Source: Guillardia theta CCMP2712 (taxonomy: Eukaryota; Cryptophyceae; Pyrenomonadales; Geminigeraceae). Taken from it: 64,000 nucleotides of DNA. Position numbers and translations under genes: made by a program. Position 1 is the stretch's first letter, and every line of letters starts with the position of its first letter. Shown one piece after another: positions 55,132 to 64,000 of this stretch. Under the pieces are notes generated by a model. That model searched no databases. It saw only the letters and a program-made list of their open reading frames with translations, and had not been told where the DNA came from. The stretch spans positions 62,001 through 126,000 of the forward strand of contig NW_005434616.1 in NCBI RefSeq assembly GCF_000315625.1, given 5' to 3'.

Positions 55132-57763
55132 ATGCTAGCATGCGAGATGCGGTCGTGGACACGACGCTGGTTACTGGGCCTTGTGCTGTACTTCGCTGGA
55201 TTAGGACTTCACAGAGGACTGCAAGTTGAAGCGCTGCATCGAGAACAAGATCCGTCCAGACTCTTGTCAAGAGATCAAACATGGCGCGCAAGGATCACTC
55301 GACATCAGCATGGGCTCCGACTAAAGGGGGGGATCAGTGAAGATGACAACTTTCCCTCCGACAGCGTTGGGAGATTTTCAAGTTCCACAGCTGAGCATCA
55401 GGCTGGTAGAGTCGAGCAGGTGAGAGGAGGCGCAAGTTGACCATGATGTGACAAGGAACATAGCACTGCGACGAGAATATTCCCAGGGTGTACCGAGCCA
55501 AGTGGTCGAGGTAGGGACGAGGAAGCGTGGCAGGAGGTCTGATGGCTCAGTGATAGCACGTGGAGTCAACTCGTGTACCGATTCTCTTCCGTATCGATCG
55601 CCATCATCTCGCTTGCAGTGGTGTGGAACAAGGTAGAGATCACTCGGACACTTGTAAGATGTCAACCTGACCATGAGTTGATCCCGTTGCGATCCTTCTC
55701 TATCGCTCAGTCCGTGAAGTATCCATTCTTCGAACCTTACGTCCAACCAACCTCGCTTATAAGTATCTCCATCTTCGTATCATTTTTCCGCAAGGCCGCG
55801 TCATGGCTTATCAGAGCTCTTGTCTTCCGTCGAATCGCTCACTTCGGTGAAGGGACTCAGTTGACTTCAACGCCTGATGCGGGCTTGCAGTGCTCGCTTT
55901 TTTCATCCTGCCTGGTCCTTGGCTCATGGGAGAATCGTCGCTTGAGGCTGTCCATGTAAACTTGTTCATGGCCGGTACAGGTCAGTGATGGAAGAGACGC
56001 AGCTGAAGGGATCGACGATGAGGAAGTTCAAGGACGACATCAGACAGAGGAACGGGGCTTGTTGGGGTTTGTGTGTTGTGACCTGGTTCCTGGTATTTGC
56101 AGATGCAAGATCGGAAGGACAATAATGGAGCAAGACTTGAATGGAGTTGACATCAAGATCATCACAGCCGGTATGACTAACGGGGGATCGGTGCCCGGGC
56201 CCTGATTTCTTTGAAGACGGCGAACCGCTAGATGCAATGTTTTTCCGCTCCAAGGTGAATCCCACTATCTTGTCAGCGCTGTAGAAGACTGGTGATTGTG
56301 CGATGAAGAACAACACACTTGGAGGTCCGACGATGGTGCGATTCAACGGGAATGCGGAGGTAATGTCATTGGCTGTCTGCCTGCAAAAGGATGAGAACAC
56401 TCCTTGACATTCATCATACAGGCTTTTGAGATGCTCGACAACAGCCTGGTCATCTTGAGTGACTTTCTGCGTGTTCCCTCCTCACCTTCAATCAGATTCG
56501 TCTGTATCTCCGCGCGGGCTGCAACGTCATGCTGTGCAATTACAGAGGTTTGTTCTTACACATGTGTGATCCGGCCTGACCTGGAGGACAGGAGTCAATC
56601 CAACTCGACGGAGCAGAAAGTTCGATGCGTCATACTCCACTTCCAGGGATCTGAAGCTCAAGGAGGACTCGTCAATACTGCAGAAGACTGTAGGGAAGTT
56701 CGTGAGGTACCATCACCATCCCGCCTCCCGTTCACCCTTCCTGAAACTCAACGCTCGCAAAGAAAGCTGGAGAGGCTTGTCAACTGGTGTGTAGTGACGG
56801 AGAGAGATAGTATGATCTTGGACGCTGAGGCTGTGGTGACGGCTCATCGCTGCGCTCCTGCACCCTGACATTCCTTCAGCTGCAGTATCTCATACGAGTT
56901 CACCAAGTGCGGAGGTCGCGGTGATCAGAACCAGCGCAGATGTCTGTGTGTGATGGTGTGGGACAGGCTGTTGGTCTTCGGACATTCCATTGGGGGTGCA
57001 GTGGCTGCTATTCTCTCGGACAAGTACCAGGTGATAGGAGGACGACTGAGGTGTTTGCATCTCATGGGTGTGCGGCAACAGACTCCGACATGCAACAGCC
57101 GATCCTTCGCCAGGCTGTCCAAGATTGTGAGCATGATGACATCGCAATTTTTGTGCCGGTGGCCCAGCTGAGAAAGTAACAACTAGGTTGCGATCCATGG
57201 ATCTATGGTTTTGTCGCAGATATTTCCCTTCCTGCCCCTCCTTCCCTTCAAGTTTGTTTTCCGAGCCTTGTGACTGCAGCACTGGGTCAACCTGAAGAGA
57301 TGACAGCTGCTAACAGGTGCTGGTTGCTCTGTAAGGTGAGTGGGTGGGAAATGGAAGTGGCACGACGATGGCCAAGAATTTGCCGAAGCAAATGGACGGG
57401 TAGGGCTGAAGCCACCAACAATCGCAAGAGACTAACGTGGCTGACGGTAGAGTACTGTGTCGGGGACAAGATTATCCCTTACACATGCTCGCTGCATCAC
57501 GCCGTGCACAAGGTAGAGGAGGCGGAGCTCAAGTGGTTGTAGACCTGCTAACGAGCCGGGAAGATGAAGGGAGACGTCCCAGCATCAGGTTCCAAGGGCA
57601 GTTCCCTCTCCCTGGAGGTGCTGGATGCCGACAATCATAACAGGTGAGGGCTGCTGGGGAGCAGTTCAGGGATGACCAGCCGGCCAGGATCTACACCAAG
57701 ACTGAGCTAGCAAAGCATGTCAGTTTGATGCGCAGAGCTCTGAGGCTTTCAGCTCGAGCGTGA
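55132..57763 (+). CDS. Membrane-anchored serine alpha/beta hydrolase
   Basis: ATG 55132 (MLACEMRSWTRRWLLGLVLY) starts with a signal-anchor-like helix; a second hydrophobic segment (SIAIISLAVVWNK) lies near 55590-55630. The hydrolase fold is then read in pieces: VRFNGNAE (oxyanion strand, 56338-56360), IRLYLRAGCNVMLCNYR (56490-56545), the nucleophile elbow LLVFGHSIGGAVAAILSDKY (56970-57030, Ser in GHSIGG), and the acid/His region GDKIIPYTCSLHHAV (57462-57505). The last exon reads DDQPARIYTKTELAKHVSL with stop 57761-57763. The order strand-RxG-YRG-GHSIGG-GDxIIP fits ABHD-type serine hydrolases rather than class 3 lipases. Substrate unknown. Several intron borders in the middle were not resolved. 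Confidence 0.62.
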
Positions 57764-57906
57764 GGGAGAGGAGGACAAGGGTCGACTGATTTACACACCA
57801 ACACACGATTTTACTTGACAAAAATGAATCAACGTCACGAGTATCTTTAGAGATACCAACGAGACGGAAAGCAACACTGAAAGCTGGACGGCTGCTCTCA
57901 AGGTGC

Positions 57907-60900
57907 TTACATGCCTCTGACCGCTGAACTGCTTCTGAGCCCGGGCCTGCATCCTGGCGTTCCTCCTGCACTTGCCCTGCCTCTGGGAGCTGCTGAGCGT
58001 CTTGGCGTTCCTCCTGCACTTGCCCTGCCTCTGGGAGCTGCTGAGCGTCTTGGCGTTCCTCCTGCACTTGCCCTGCCTCTGGGAGCTGCTGAGCGTCTTG
58101 GCGTTCCTCCTGCACTTGCCCTGCCTCTGGGAGCTGCTGAGCGTCTTGGCGTTCCTCCTGCACTTGCCCTGCCTCCGGGAGCTGCTGAGCTTCCTGGCGT
58201 TCCTCCTGCACTTGCCCTGCCTCTGAGACAGCTGGGAGACATCACCTCAAGATTGTTGAAGCTCATCCTTGTGCTCGCTTGGCTTCGAGACTTGACCTTG
58301 AACCACACGCTATTTTCCTGGTGCGCTGAAACATCGATCATTTTCTCATGGAAGGCCGTGGCGAATTGCAAGATGCATTCCAACTCATCGGTGCAGAGCT
58401 TCTGAATTTGCCTCCACAAGCGCTCCGGGATCGTGATCATGTCCAAGTCTCTCTCCTTCAGAGTCTTCTTGAGGACCACGATAATGAAGTTTTCCAACGT
58501 CATGGACCTGTATGGCAGCTCCTGGTTGTCCTGACTAGAATCCATCCCCAGTTGCTCACTCCAACGCTCTTGCATACTCTCTGGCGAATGCCGGGGCCTG
58601 TTGATCCTCCTGATCAGCGGGCTTTCTTCATCGCTTCCATTTTCTTGGCTTATCTCTTCTCGTCTCCTCTTCCTTTGGTTCATCTCTGTCACGCAGCCCT
58701 GCCTTGCCAAAAGCCTCGTTTGACCCTCGTGCTGCTGCTGGACGTCAGTCTCCTCCTCCTCCTCCTCCTCCTCCTCCTCCTCGCCTCCAGCCTCCTCCTC
58801 CTCATTGCCTCCAGCCTGCATCTCCTCGTCCTGGCTGTCCTTCTCCTCGTCCTGGCTGTTCCCATCCTCGTCCTGGCTGTCCCCATCCTCGATGTCCCCT
58901 TCCTCCTCCTCCTCGCCCCTATCCTCTTCCTGCTCGCTTTCAGCCTCTTTTGTCTGCATGCTTTCAGCCCTGTCATTCGTCCTGTTCACAACGTTGACCT
59001 GCACTACCGTCCCGTCATGCTCATGCTCTTTGATGTATGTCTCCTCAACTATCTCCATCTCCACCTCCACTTTCTCCTCGTCGCGTTCCTGCAGCTCCTG
59101 CTGAAGCTCATTTTGCCTTTTCGTTTTCTCTTCCACTTCGTCCTGCCGCAAGTTCATTACCCGGGGTTGTGTGGAGTAGAGCACCTGCTGCTGGTCCGCT
59201 TGCCCCTCTTCCTCCTCTTCAGTATCCTGTTCATCCCCATTTCTTCTCATCTCTCCTTCCGGCCGTACATTGAAGAGCCTCGACTGATCATTGCTTGTCT
59301 CTGTCGGCAGCTGAGGGTGTCTCTTACCAGCTTCTGCACCCTCCGTGACCCCACGCAGACCCGCTGGTGGGTCAGCGGCAACTGTTGATGTCCGAGGCCG
59401 GTTTTGAAAGGATGACCCTGCAGGTGCCGATTCCGATGGCATCGACTCTTTGAGCGCCGAGCAGACCACTCCTTCTCCTCTCCGTTGGGCAACGAATGCC
59501 AAGTCAAGACATATGTTCTTGAAAATTTCGATGTCACGTTCATCGACGTCGCTCTTGCTCATCAAGTTTGACATGTGAGATGCCCTCTCCTGACGTGACA
59601 TGGTCAATTTCTTCGTCCTGATTAGGTCCTCCATCTCGTCCTCATAAACGATGACGAAGGTTCCGTCGTCAAGGGAATTGGGCATCTTGAAGCAGTAGCC
59701 GTGCTTCATCACATCATGTTGAATGCACGGCAAACCCTCAAGCTCCTTGATGATGCTGTCAGCCTGCAAACTCTCGCGTGAACAAAAATGCGGGATTGGA
59801 TTCGAGATCACCGTCGAGACAGTTTGCGTCTCCGCAGGATTTGACGCGTTGGATCCGCTGCTGTCACATGCAGTCAGGCCATGGGAGAGGGAGAATCCAT
59901 TTCACCTCTCGCTTTCCGGGGAAGAGGTGTCCTCGCTCTCACGGTTCTCAGTCTCTTTCCTTGTCTTCGATCCGCTCCCATCCCTATGCGAGCCTCGTCA
60001 GCGTTTGCGTGATGGGAGGGACAGAGTCCTTACTGTGGTTGCGATGGATCAACTGAGTCACCAAGAGCCAAGGCAACTCCGGCTCCAGCTGCTTCAGAGC
60101 CTGTTGCCTCACTCTCTCGACGCTTCTTGATAGAGCTGCAATCATCTCAGGGGCGGCAGGGAGGAAACGACAACCTACTGCTCTCCCTCGTCGTCTTGCT
60201 GTCGTTTCCTTTTGTTGGACGCGGATGAGTCGCTGGTGGGCCAAGAGTGATGAGGAGCGCGAGGGACTAAATTGTTTGACTCACCCCCTCATCGTTGTGC
60301 TCGCCGTCGAGCCTTTACCCGAAAAATCGCTCAACCATGACTCGATCAAACTGCAATGCCATCAGCTTCTAACCCCGCAGTCATCCGCTCATAACCTCTG
60401 CTTGATGATGTCATGGACGGAGGCTGTATTGTCGCTGCATCATGAAAATCAGCTTCAGCTGGTGGTTTCGAAACCCTCGGCTTACTCTTGGTTTTCGACC
60501 GTTCTTGGGGCTGCAAAGGAGGTCGAGCTTGGTTGACCTCGCGCAGCCAACTTCATTTTCATGGACAGCCTATGCTTTCTGCTCCAGAGGTTGAAGAAGT
60601 GCAACACGTTGCTGCGAAACTGTTTGTGCTGCTGTTTGATAGGCTTGCGCAACAAAAAGCTTCTCATCTCGTTCTCCTCCAAGTCCTCGCTGTCGCCATC
60701 ATGATAGATGATGCGGTAGAGCGGGGGCTCAGTTGCATTTCCGGGCAAGACGCCGGTCACCTGCGACAGTTATGAGGATTTGAAGGATAGAGCATCTGAG
60801 ATGACAGCGCACCAGGCCAAGGTAATCCTTCTTGAAAAAACGCTTGACAACATACTTGCCCAAATACCTGCGGCTGCCTTTGTAAAATTTTTTTTTGGCG

Positions 60901-61016
60901 TGGAGGTCAAGGGCAACAAACTCCTTGCGATCCGAGATGTTCTGTGATTCAAGATCATTGTTGATGTTGGAGTCGTCGAAGATGTACTCCATTGCAATGT
61001 TCTGCATGCCTTCCAT
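57907..61016 (-). CDS. Tudor-like (DGDSEDL) chromatin-type protein with acidic coiled coil
   Basis: ATG 61016 (MEGMQNIAMEYIFDDSNINN). An early module reads YLGKYVVKRFFKKDYLGLV, then after an intron VTGVLPGNATEPPLYRIIYH and DGDSEDLEENEM (60680-60860). K-x-F-x(n)-G-x-V-x(n)-Y-x-I-x-Y-x-DGDxEDL is the signature of Tudor-like modules in plant-type chromatin proteins. Charged exons follow, with basic stretches resembling nuclear signals (SNKRKRQQDD, SIKKRRESE), then a long exon (59811-57907) holding MEDLIRTKKLTMSRQERASH, a very acidic region with poly-Glu, a helical segment (ENFIIVVLKKTLKERDLDMI) and a C-terminal array of 48-base repeats read as RGRASAGGTPRRSAAP. Probable role: nuclear reader or scaffold; not proven. 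A splice into the other open frame of the array is possible. Confidence 0.55.
57958..58225. repeat. 48-base tandem repeat array in coding exon
   Basis: About 5.6 near-identical 48-base copies, starting at 57958, 58006, 58054, 58102, 58150 and 58198 (partial). The unit is a multiple of three and lacks stops in at least two frames on each strand. Confidence 0.93.
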
Positions 61017-61756
61017 CCTGAAGGTTCGATTGTTCTCCGTAAGGTTCGAGATGTTTGATTCGTAGATGAACACGAAGAAGTGCGGGCCCAAGATAGGACG
61101 TACAACTGAAGAACTCTAAGCACGGGAGGGACGGGAGGGAAGGGATGGAAGGGAGGGTAGAGGAAGTTGCGAGGGTTGGTGGGGGGGAGCTACTTGCGTG
61201 GGAGGGCAGGAGAGTTTGGCGCAGGTGATGGGTCCCAGTCTGAAGTAGGGGAGATAAGCCTCTCAAGGGGATTTGCAAGGGGCTCTAGAAAGGGTGGGTG
61301 GTCAAACAGATGATGATGTTTGGGGCCGTGAATGGGTGCTACCAGCGGTAGTTACAGCTTCCTACAAGGGTGGTGGGGTGGAGGAGAGACATTGACAGGG
61401 TAGTTGAGGGAGGGTGGGGTAGGGCTCCATCCTGACGGTCAGGCGGCAGTGAAGCATGTACGCACGGTCGGAGTTTGACCAGCAGTGGGGGCCCTCAGAG
61501 TATGACCACCGACTGAGGCCGGGCCAGGCCGGGCCCGGTGGTCACCGGGAAGGGGGGGGGGGCCGATTCACTGGTTGACTCAGCGGAGCGGTCGGGCGGG
61601 TGGGGGACTCACTTTTATCCGAGCCTGAGGATCATCAAATTTTTGCAGCTGAGCAATCGGATCAAGACCGGCGACTTAGGCACAAGATGACCTCCGAGTC
61701 TGGCTAGCGGCGCCGCCCCGGGCGGCGGCGCACGGCCCGGCCCGCGGCCCGCGTTT

Positions 61757-61831
61757 GCCAACTTGAACGGGCGTTGAACCGATGACCCTCTGCCCGGCCA
61801 CTGCCGCTTTGTCAACGCGCTATACCGGGCT
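61757..61831 (-). repeat. tRNA-derived element (SINE-like) or tRNA pseudogene
   Basis: The minus strand reads GCCCGGTATAGCGCGTTG, then AAGCGGCAGTGG, then AGAGGGTCATCGGTTCAACG: A-box-like TAGCGCGTTGA and B-box-like GGTTCAACGCC at tRNA spacing. The T-stem pairs in four of five positions, but the acceptor ends do not pair, so it is not a functional tRNA as read. Confidence 0.45.
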
Positions 61832-62139
61832 TACCCGCATCCCCACGCAATCCTTGGATGTTTGTTGCGCCTTGCTGCAATTGCGATTTCCTGCACTGAA
61901 ACTCACCCACCCCCTCCTGAAAAGGTACCCCTTAGATATCATACAAACATACCGGTACTAGACCCTTTTATTGCGAGTTCCACCCCTGTGGTTGCAGCTC
62001 GGTTGCGGCTGGTTGCCGGCACCCGCCCGCATTAATATGCTGTCGTTGCGACGGATAGGTGAGATATGAGATGCCGGCGAAGAAGAAGAAAGAGGAGGAG
62101 GAGAAGGACAGAGAGAATGAGCAACAGAAGGAGAGAGAG

Positions 62140-62460
62140 AGAGAGGGGGGGAGAAAGGGAGGGAGGGAGAGAGAGGGAGGGAGGGAGAGAGAGAGAGAGA
62201 GGGAGGGAGGGAGGGAGGGAGGGAGGGAGGGAGGGAGGGAGGGAGAGAGGATGAGAAGGAGAGAGAGAGAGAGAGAGGAGGAGAGGAGGAGGAGAAGTTA
62301 GAGAGAGTATGATTTGGAGAGGGAGAGGACGAGAAGAAGAAGGAGGAGAGAGAAGAGAGGAGGAGGAGCAGGAGGAGGAGAAGGAGGAGGAGGAGGAGGA
62401 GAGAGAAGAGAAGAGGAGGAGCAGGAGGAGGAGGAGGAGGAGGAGGAGAGAGAGGATGAG
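62140..62460. repeat. Purine (GGGA/GAG/GGA) low-complexity tract
   Basis: Consists of GAGA, GGGA and GGA runs, including about ten GGGA units at 62200-62245. It is open in several frames on both strands, but the translations are pure low complexity. Confidence 0.85.
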
Positions 62461-62534
62461 AAGAGAAGGGGTAGAAGGAGATCCCTCTTATGGTGCAATA
62501 TCGATCTCTTACCTTGATGTGAGCAGCTGTGACC

Positions 62535-63642
62535 ACAAGGAATCTCCCGTTCTCCACAATCCAGGGAATCAGATCCCTTACAACCAAAGCATCCTACAAC
62601 AACATCCTTGTCGAAAAGCGGGGGAAAGTTGCCCTTCTTACATTGAACCGGCCGAAGGCGCTCAATGCTTTGAACAGCGAATTGATGTGATCTTGGTTGT
62701 GTTTGGCATGTCTTTGGTCTGACATCTTTTTAGGAATGAACTGCAAGATGCTATGAGCACCTTGGATACCGACTCAGGCGTTGGGGCATTCGTTCTCACA
62801 GGTGTTTCTAAACCGTGTGCCACCTTACCAACACAAAGCTTGACAGGGAGCGAGAAAGCATTTGCGGCAGGAGCGGATATCAAAGAGATGTCTTCCAAGA
62901 CCTTTGTTGGTATTATCCCATGTGACCTTTGAGCTGTCATTCACTCGTCATCGGCAGACACTTACAAGGGGAATTGGCTGTCTAACTGGGGCTCTATCAG
63001 CCGACTCAGGAAGCCCATCATTGCTGTGAGAACCGCTTTCCTGCCTCCTCGTCTTGCACTCAGAGTGCACTTAGGCTGTGAACGGCTACGCTCTTGGCGG
63101 TGGATGCGAAGTTGCCATGATGTGCGATATCATCTATGCGGGGGACAACGCTCGTTTTGGACAACCAGAAATCACGATAGGGACCATTCCGGGAGGTGAG
63201 GAGCAGTGAGGGAACAATTGAGAATGACACCGGGCGCAGGGGGAGGGACACAAAGACTTATTCGTGCGATCGGCAAAGCACGAGCCATGGAGATGATCCT
63301 GACAGGAGAGCAGATGACAGCAGAAGAGGCGTTGAGGTCTGGCCTCGTTGCCAAAGTGTTTCCAAAGGAGGAGACGGTTGCCAAGGCGATCGAGACGGCC
63401 GAGAAGATTTCTTCCTTCTCACAGAATCACGTCATTATGGCAAAAGAGGTGAACGAATCTCGTGCCGTGTTCACTTCTGAATTCGTTTGCTGCAGGCTGT
63501 GAATCAGGCCTACGAGGTCGGACTACAGCAGGGACTGCTCTTCGAGCTCCGATCGTTCTGGACTACTTTTGCCACGGAAGATCAGAAGGAAGGGATGGCT
63601 GCATTCATCGAGAAAAGGAAACCAAACTTTCGAGACCAGTAA
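62535..63642 (+). CDS. Enoyl-CoA hydratase, mitochondrial short-chain type
   Basis: Hydrates trans-2-enoyl-CoA in beta-oxidation. The first readable exon (about 62535-62687) gives a basic leader ([20 protein letters not shown]) like a mitochondrial presequence, then [20 protein letters not shown]. Following exons give [20 protein letters not shown], the oxyanion block [36 protein letters not shown] with [13 protein letters not shown] (first catalytic Glu), [20 protein letters not shown] (second catalytic Glu; an intron splits it at 63196), [20 protein letters not shown], a helical exon, and [20 protein letters not shown] with stop 63640-63642. Both catalytic Glu are present and the whole order matches the animal ECHS1 type. 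The start codon was not found; it must lie in an upstream exon. Confidence 0.92.
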
Positions 63643-63715
63643 GAACCCAAGGTCAAGATGGATGGTTTGTTGAAGATCGTAGGTATGGAATACAAGAAAT
63701 GAGACATTCAAAGCA

Positions 63716-64000
63716 TTATGGTCGTCTCCATTGGTAGGGCGACGAATCTAGTGACCCAAGGACGTTCACGCTTGGCTCTCCTGGTCCCCTCCACTTGTAA
63801 GGCTCGTCCTTCAAGCCTTCAACCGGGTTTGCCTCCGGTACTGCGGCACCTTTCCACTTGTAGGGGGAGTCGTCCAATGCGTCAAGAGGACTCTTGTCCG
63901 GCTGTACTCCCTTCCAGACGTACTTTGAGGCGTCAAGCGCGTCCAAAGGCGACTCATCCTGCTGATAGCCTCCCCACTGATGTACTGAGTCATCCAGGCT
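63716..64000 (-). CDS. Partial protein with tandem Tyr-x-Trp repeats
   Basis: C-terminal part of a gene continuing past the window edge; stop at 63716-63718. It shows five degenerate units of about 20-26 residues with the core L-D-x-S-x-Y-x-W-(K/R)-G: SLDDSVHQWGG, DALDASKYVWKG, DALDDSPYKWKG, EGLKDEPYKWRG and GSLDSSPYQWRR. Each is preceded by a Pro/Gly/Glu-rich linker (QPDKSPL, VPEANPV, PGEPSVNV). The strict Tyr-x-Trp plus basic residue suggests a short ligand motif repeated for multivalent binding. No family recognised. Confidence 0.6.
   Translation of the reverse strand, partial: SLDDSVHQWGGYQQDESPLDALDASKYVWKGVQPDKSPLDALDDSPYKWKGAAVPEANPVEGLKDEPYKWRGPGEPSVNVLGSLDSSPYQWRRP

Larger units (their letters stand above)
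61017..62529. promoter_or_regulatory. Divergent spacer: GGGGTA-type motifs, GC-rich island, tRNA-like element, purine repeats
   Basis: GGGGTA-like words at about 61243, 61375, 61398 and 61417, and TACCCC at 61925. A GC-rich island with CCGGGC words spans 61480-61780. A tRNA-like element lies at 61757-61831, and G/A-rich repeats occupy 62140-62460. It is 5' of both the Tudor-type gene (-) and the hydratase gene (+). A first hydratase exon with the start codon may lie in the right part. Confidence 0.4.

Noticed and set aside
56965-57180. Class 3 (diacylglycerol) lipase
   Set aside because: GHSIGG alone is shared by many hydrolases; the upstream FNGN and YR blocks and the GDKIIPY block fit ABHD-type hydrolases better.
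57958-58225. CRISPR array
   Set aside because: Units are directly adjacent with no spacers and sit inside a coding exon of a eukaryotic gene.
57972-58226. Plus-strand Leu-rich frames across the 48-base array
   Set aside because: They follow from the repeat having no stops; no start, splice or family support.
58348-59388. A 346-codon plus-strand frame rich in Leu
   Set aside because: Antisense of the acidic poly-Glu region of the Tudor-type gene.
62059-62517. Glu/Arg-rich or Ser/Pro-rich frames upstream of the hydratase
   Set aside because: Translations of purine microsatellites in overlapping frames on both strands; no coding evidence.

Overview
The window is nuclear DNA of a eukaryote. 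Genes are broken by many short GT-AG introns (about 30-120 nt), reading frames rejoin in phase across them, and several products are purely eukaryotic (COG6, CCDC12/Cwf18, WD40, ARM and leucine-rich repeat proteins). The homoserine dehydrogenase at 42-44 kb begins with a signal peptide followed at once by a Phe-led basic leader (AEA|F). That is the bipartite signature of proteins sent to a plastid of secondary red origin, so the source is probably an alga with a complex red plastid. A cryptophyte such as Guillardia theta is my best guess; the species is inferred, not proven. A 100-base assembly gap lies at 54802-54901.

Layout, left to right: a fructosamine-3-kinase-like gene (+, 5' cut off) meets a TlyA/FtsJ rRNA methyltransferase (-). 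Then come a zeta-type P-loop kinase (+), a protein with two Tudor-like repeats (-), a small hypothetical gene (+), a long CLU-domain plus leucine-rich-repeat gene (+), the Golgi tether subunit COG6 (-), a gamma-butyrobetaine-hydroxylase-type dioxygenase with a mitochondrial leader (+), a predicted N-myristoylated protein (+), a DUF1805 protein (-), two unidentified genes (+), a multi-pass membrane protein (-), a doubtful small secreted protein (+) and a small membrane protein (-). Next is a very large WD40 / CbbX-like AAA / helical / transmembrane / ARM locus (+), then splicing factor CCDC12 (-), plastid homoserine dehydrogenase (+), a myristoylated TPR protein (+), pseudouridine synthase TruB (-), a beta-helix protein (+), a charged nuclear-type protein (-), a serine alpha/beta hydrolase (+), a Tudor-type chromatin-like protein (-), mitochondrial enoyl-CoA hydratase (+) and a partial repeat protein (-).

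The genes form no operon-like pathway. They are mostly housekeeping: amino-acid and fatty-acid metabolism, RNA modification, splicing and trafficking. Strands nearly alternate, convergent neighbours often end within 20-150 bases of each other, and control sequence is concentrated in the divergent or 5' spacers. Many of those spacers carry dense runs of a GGGGTA-type motif, and three also carry GC-rich palindromic DNA. Simple repeats are common in introns and spacers.

Exon borders come from reading by eye; phases were checked wherever borders are stated. Start codons are the least certain part of most models.
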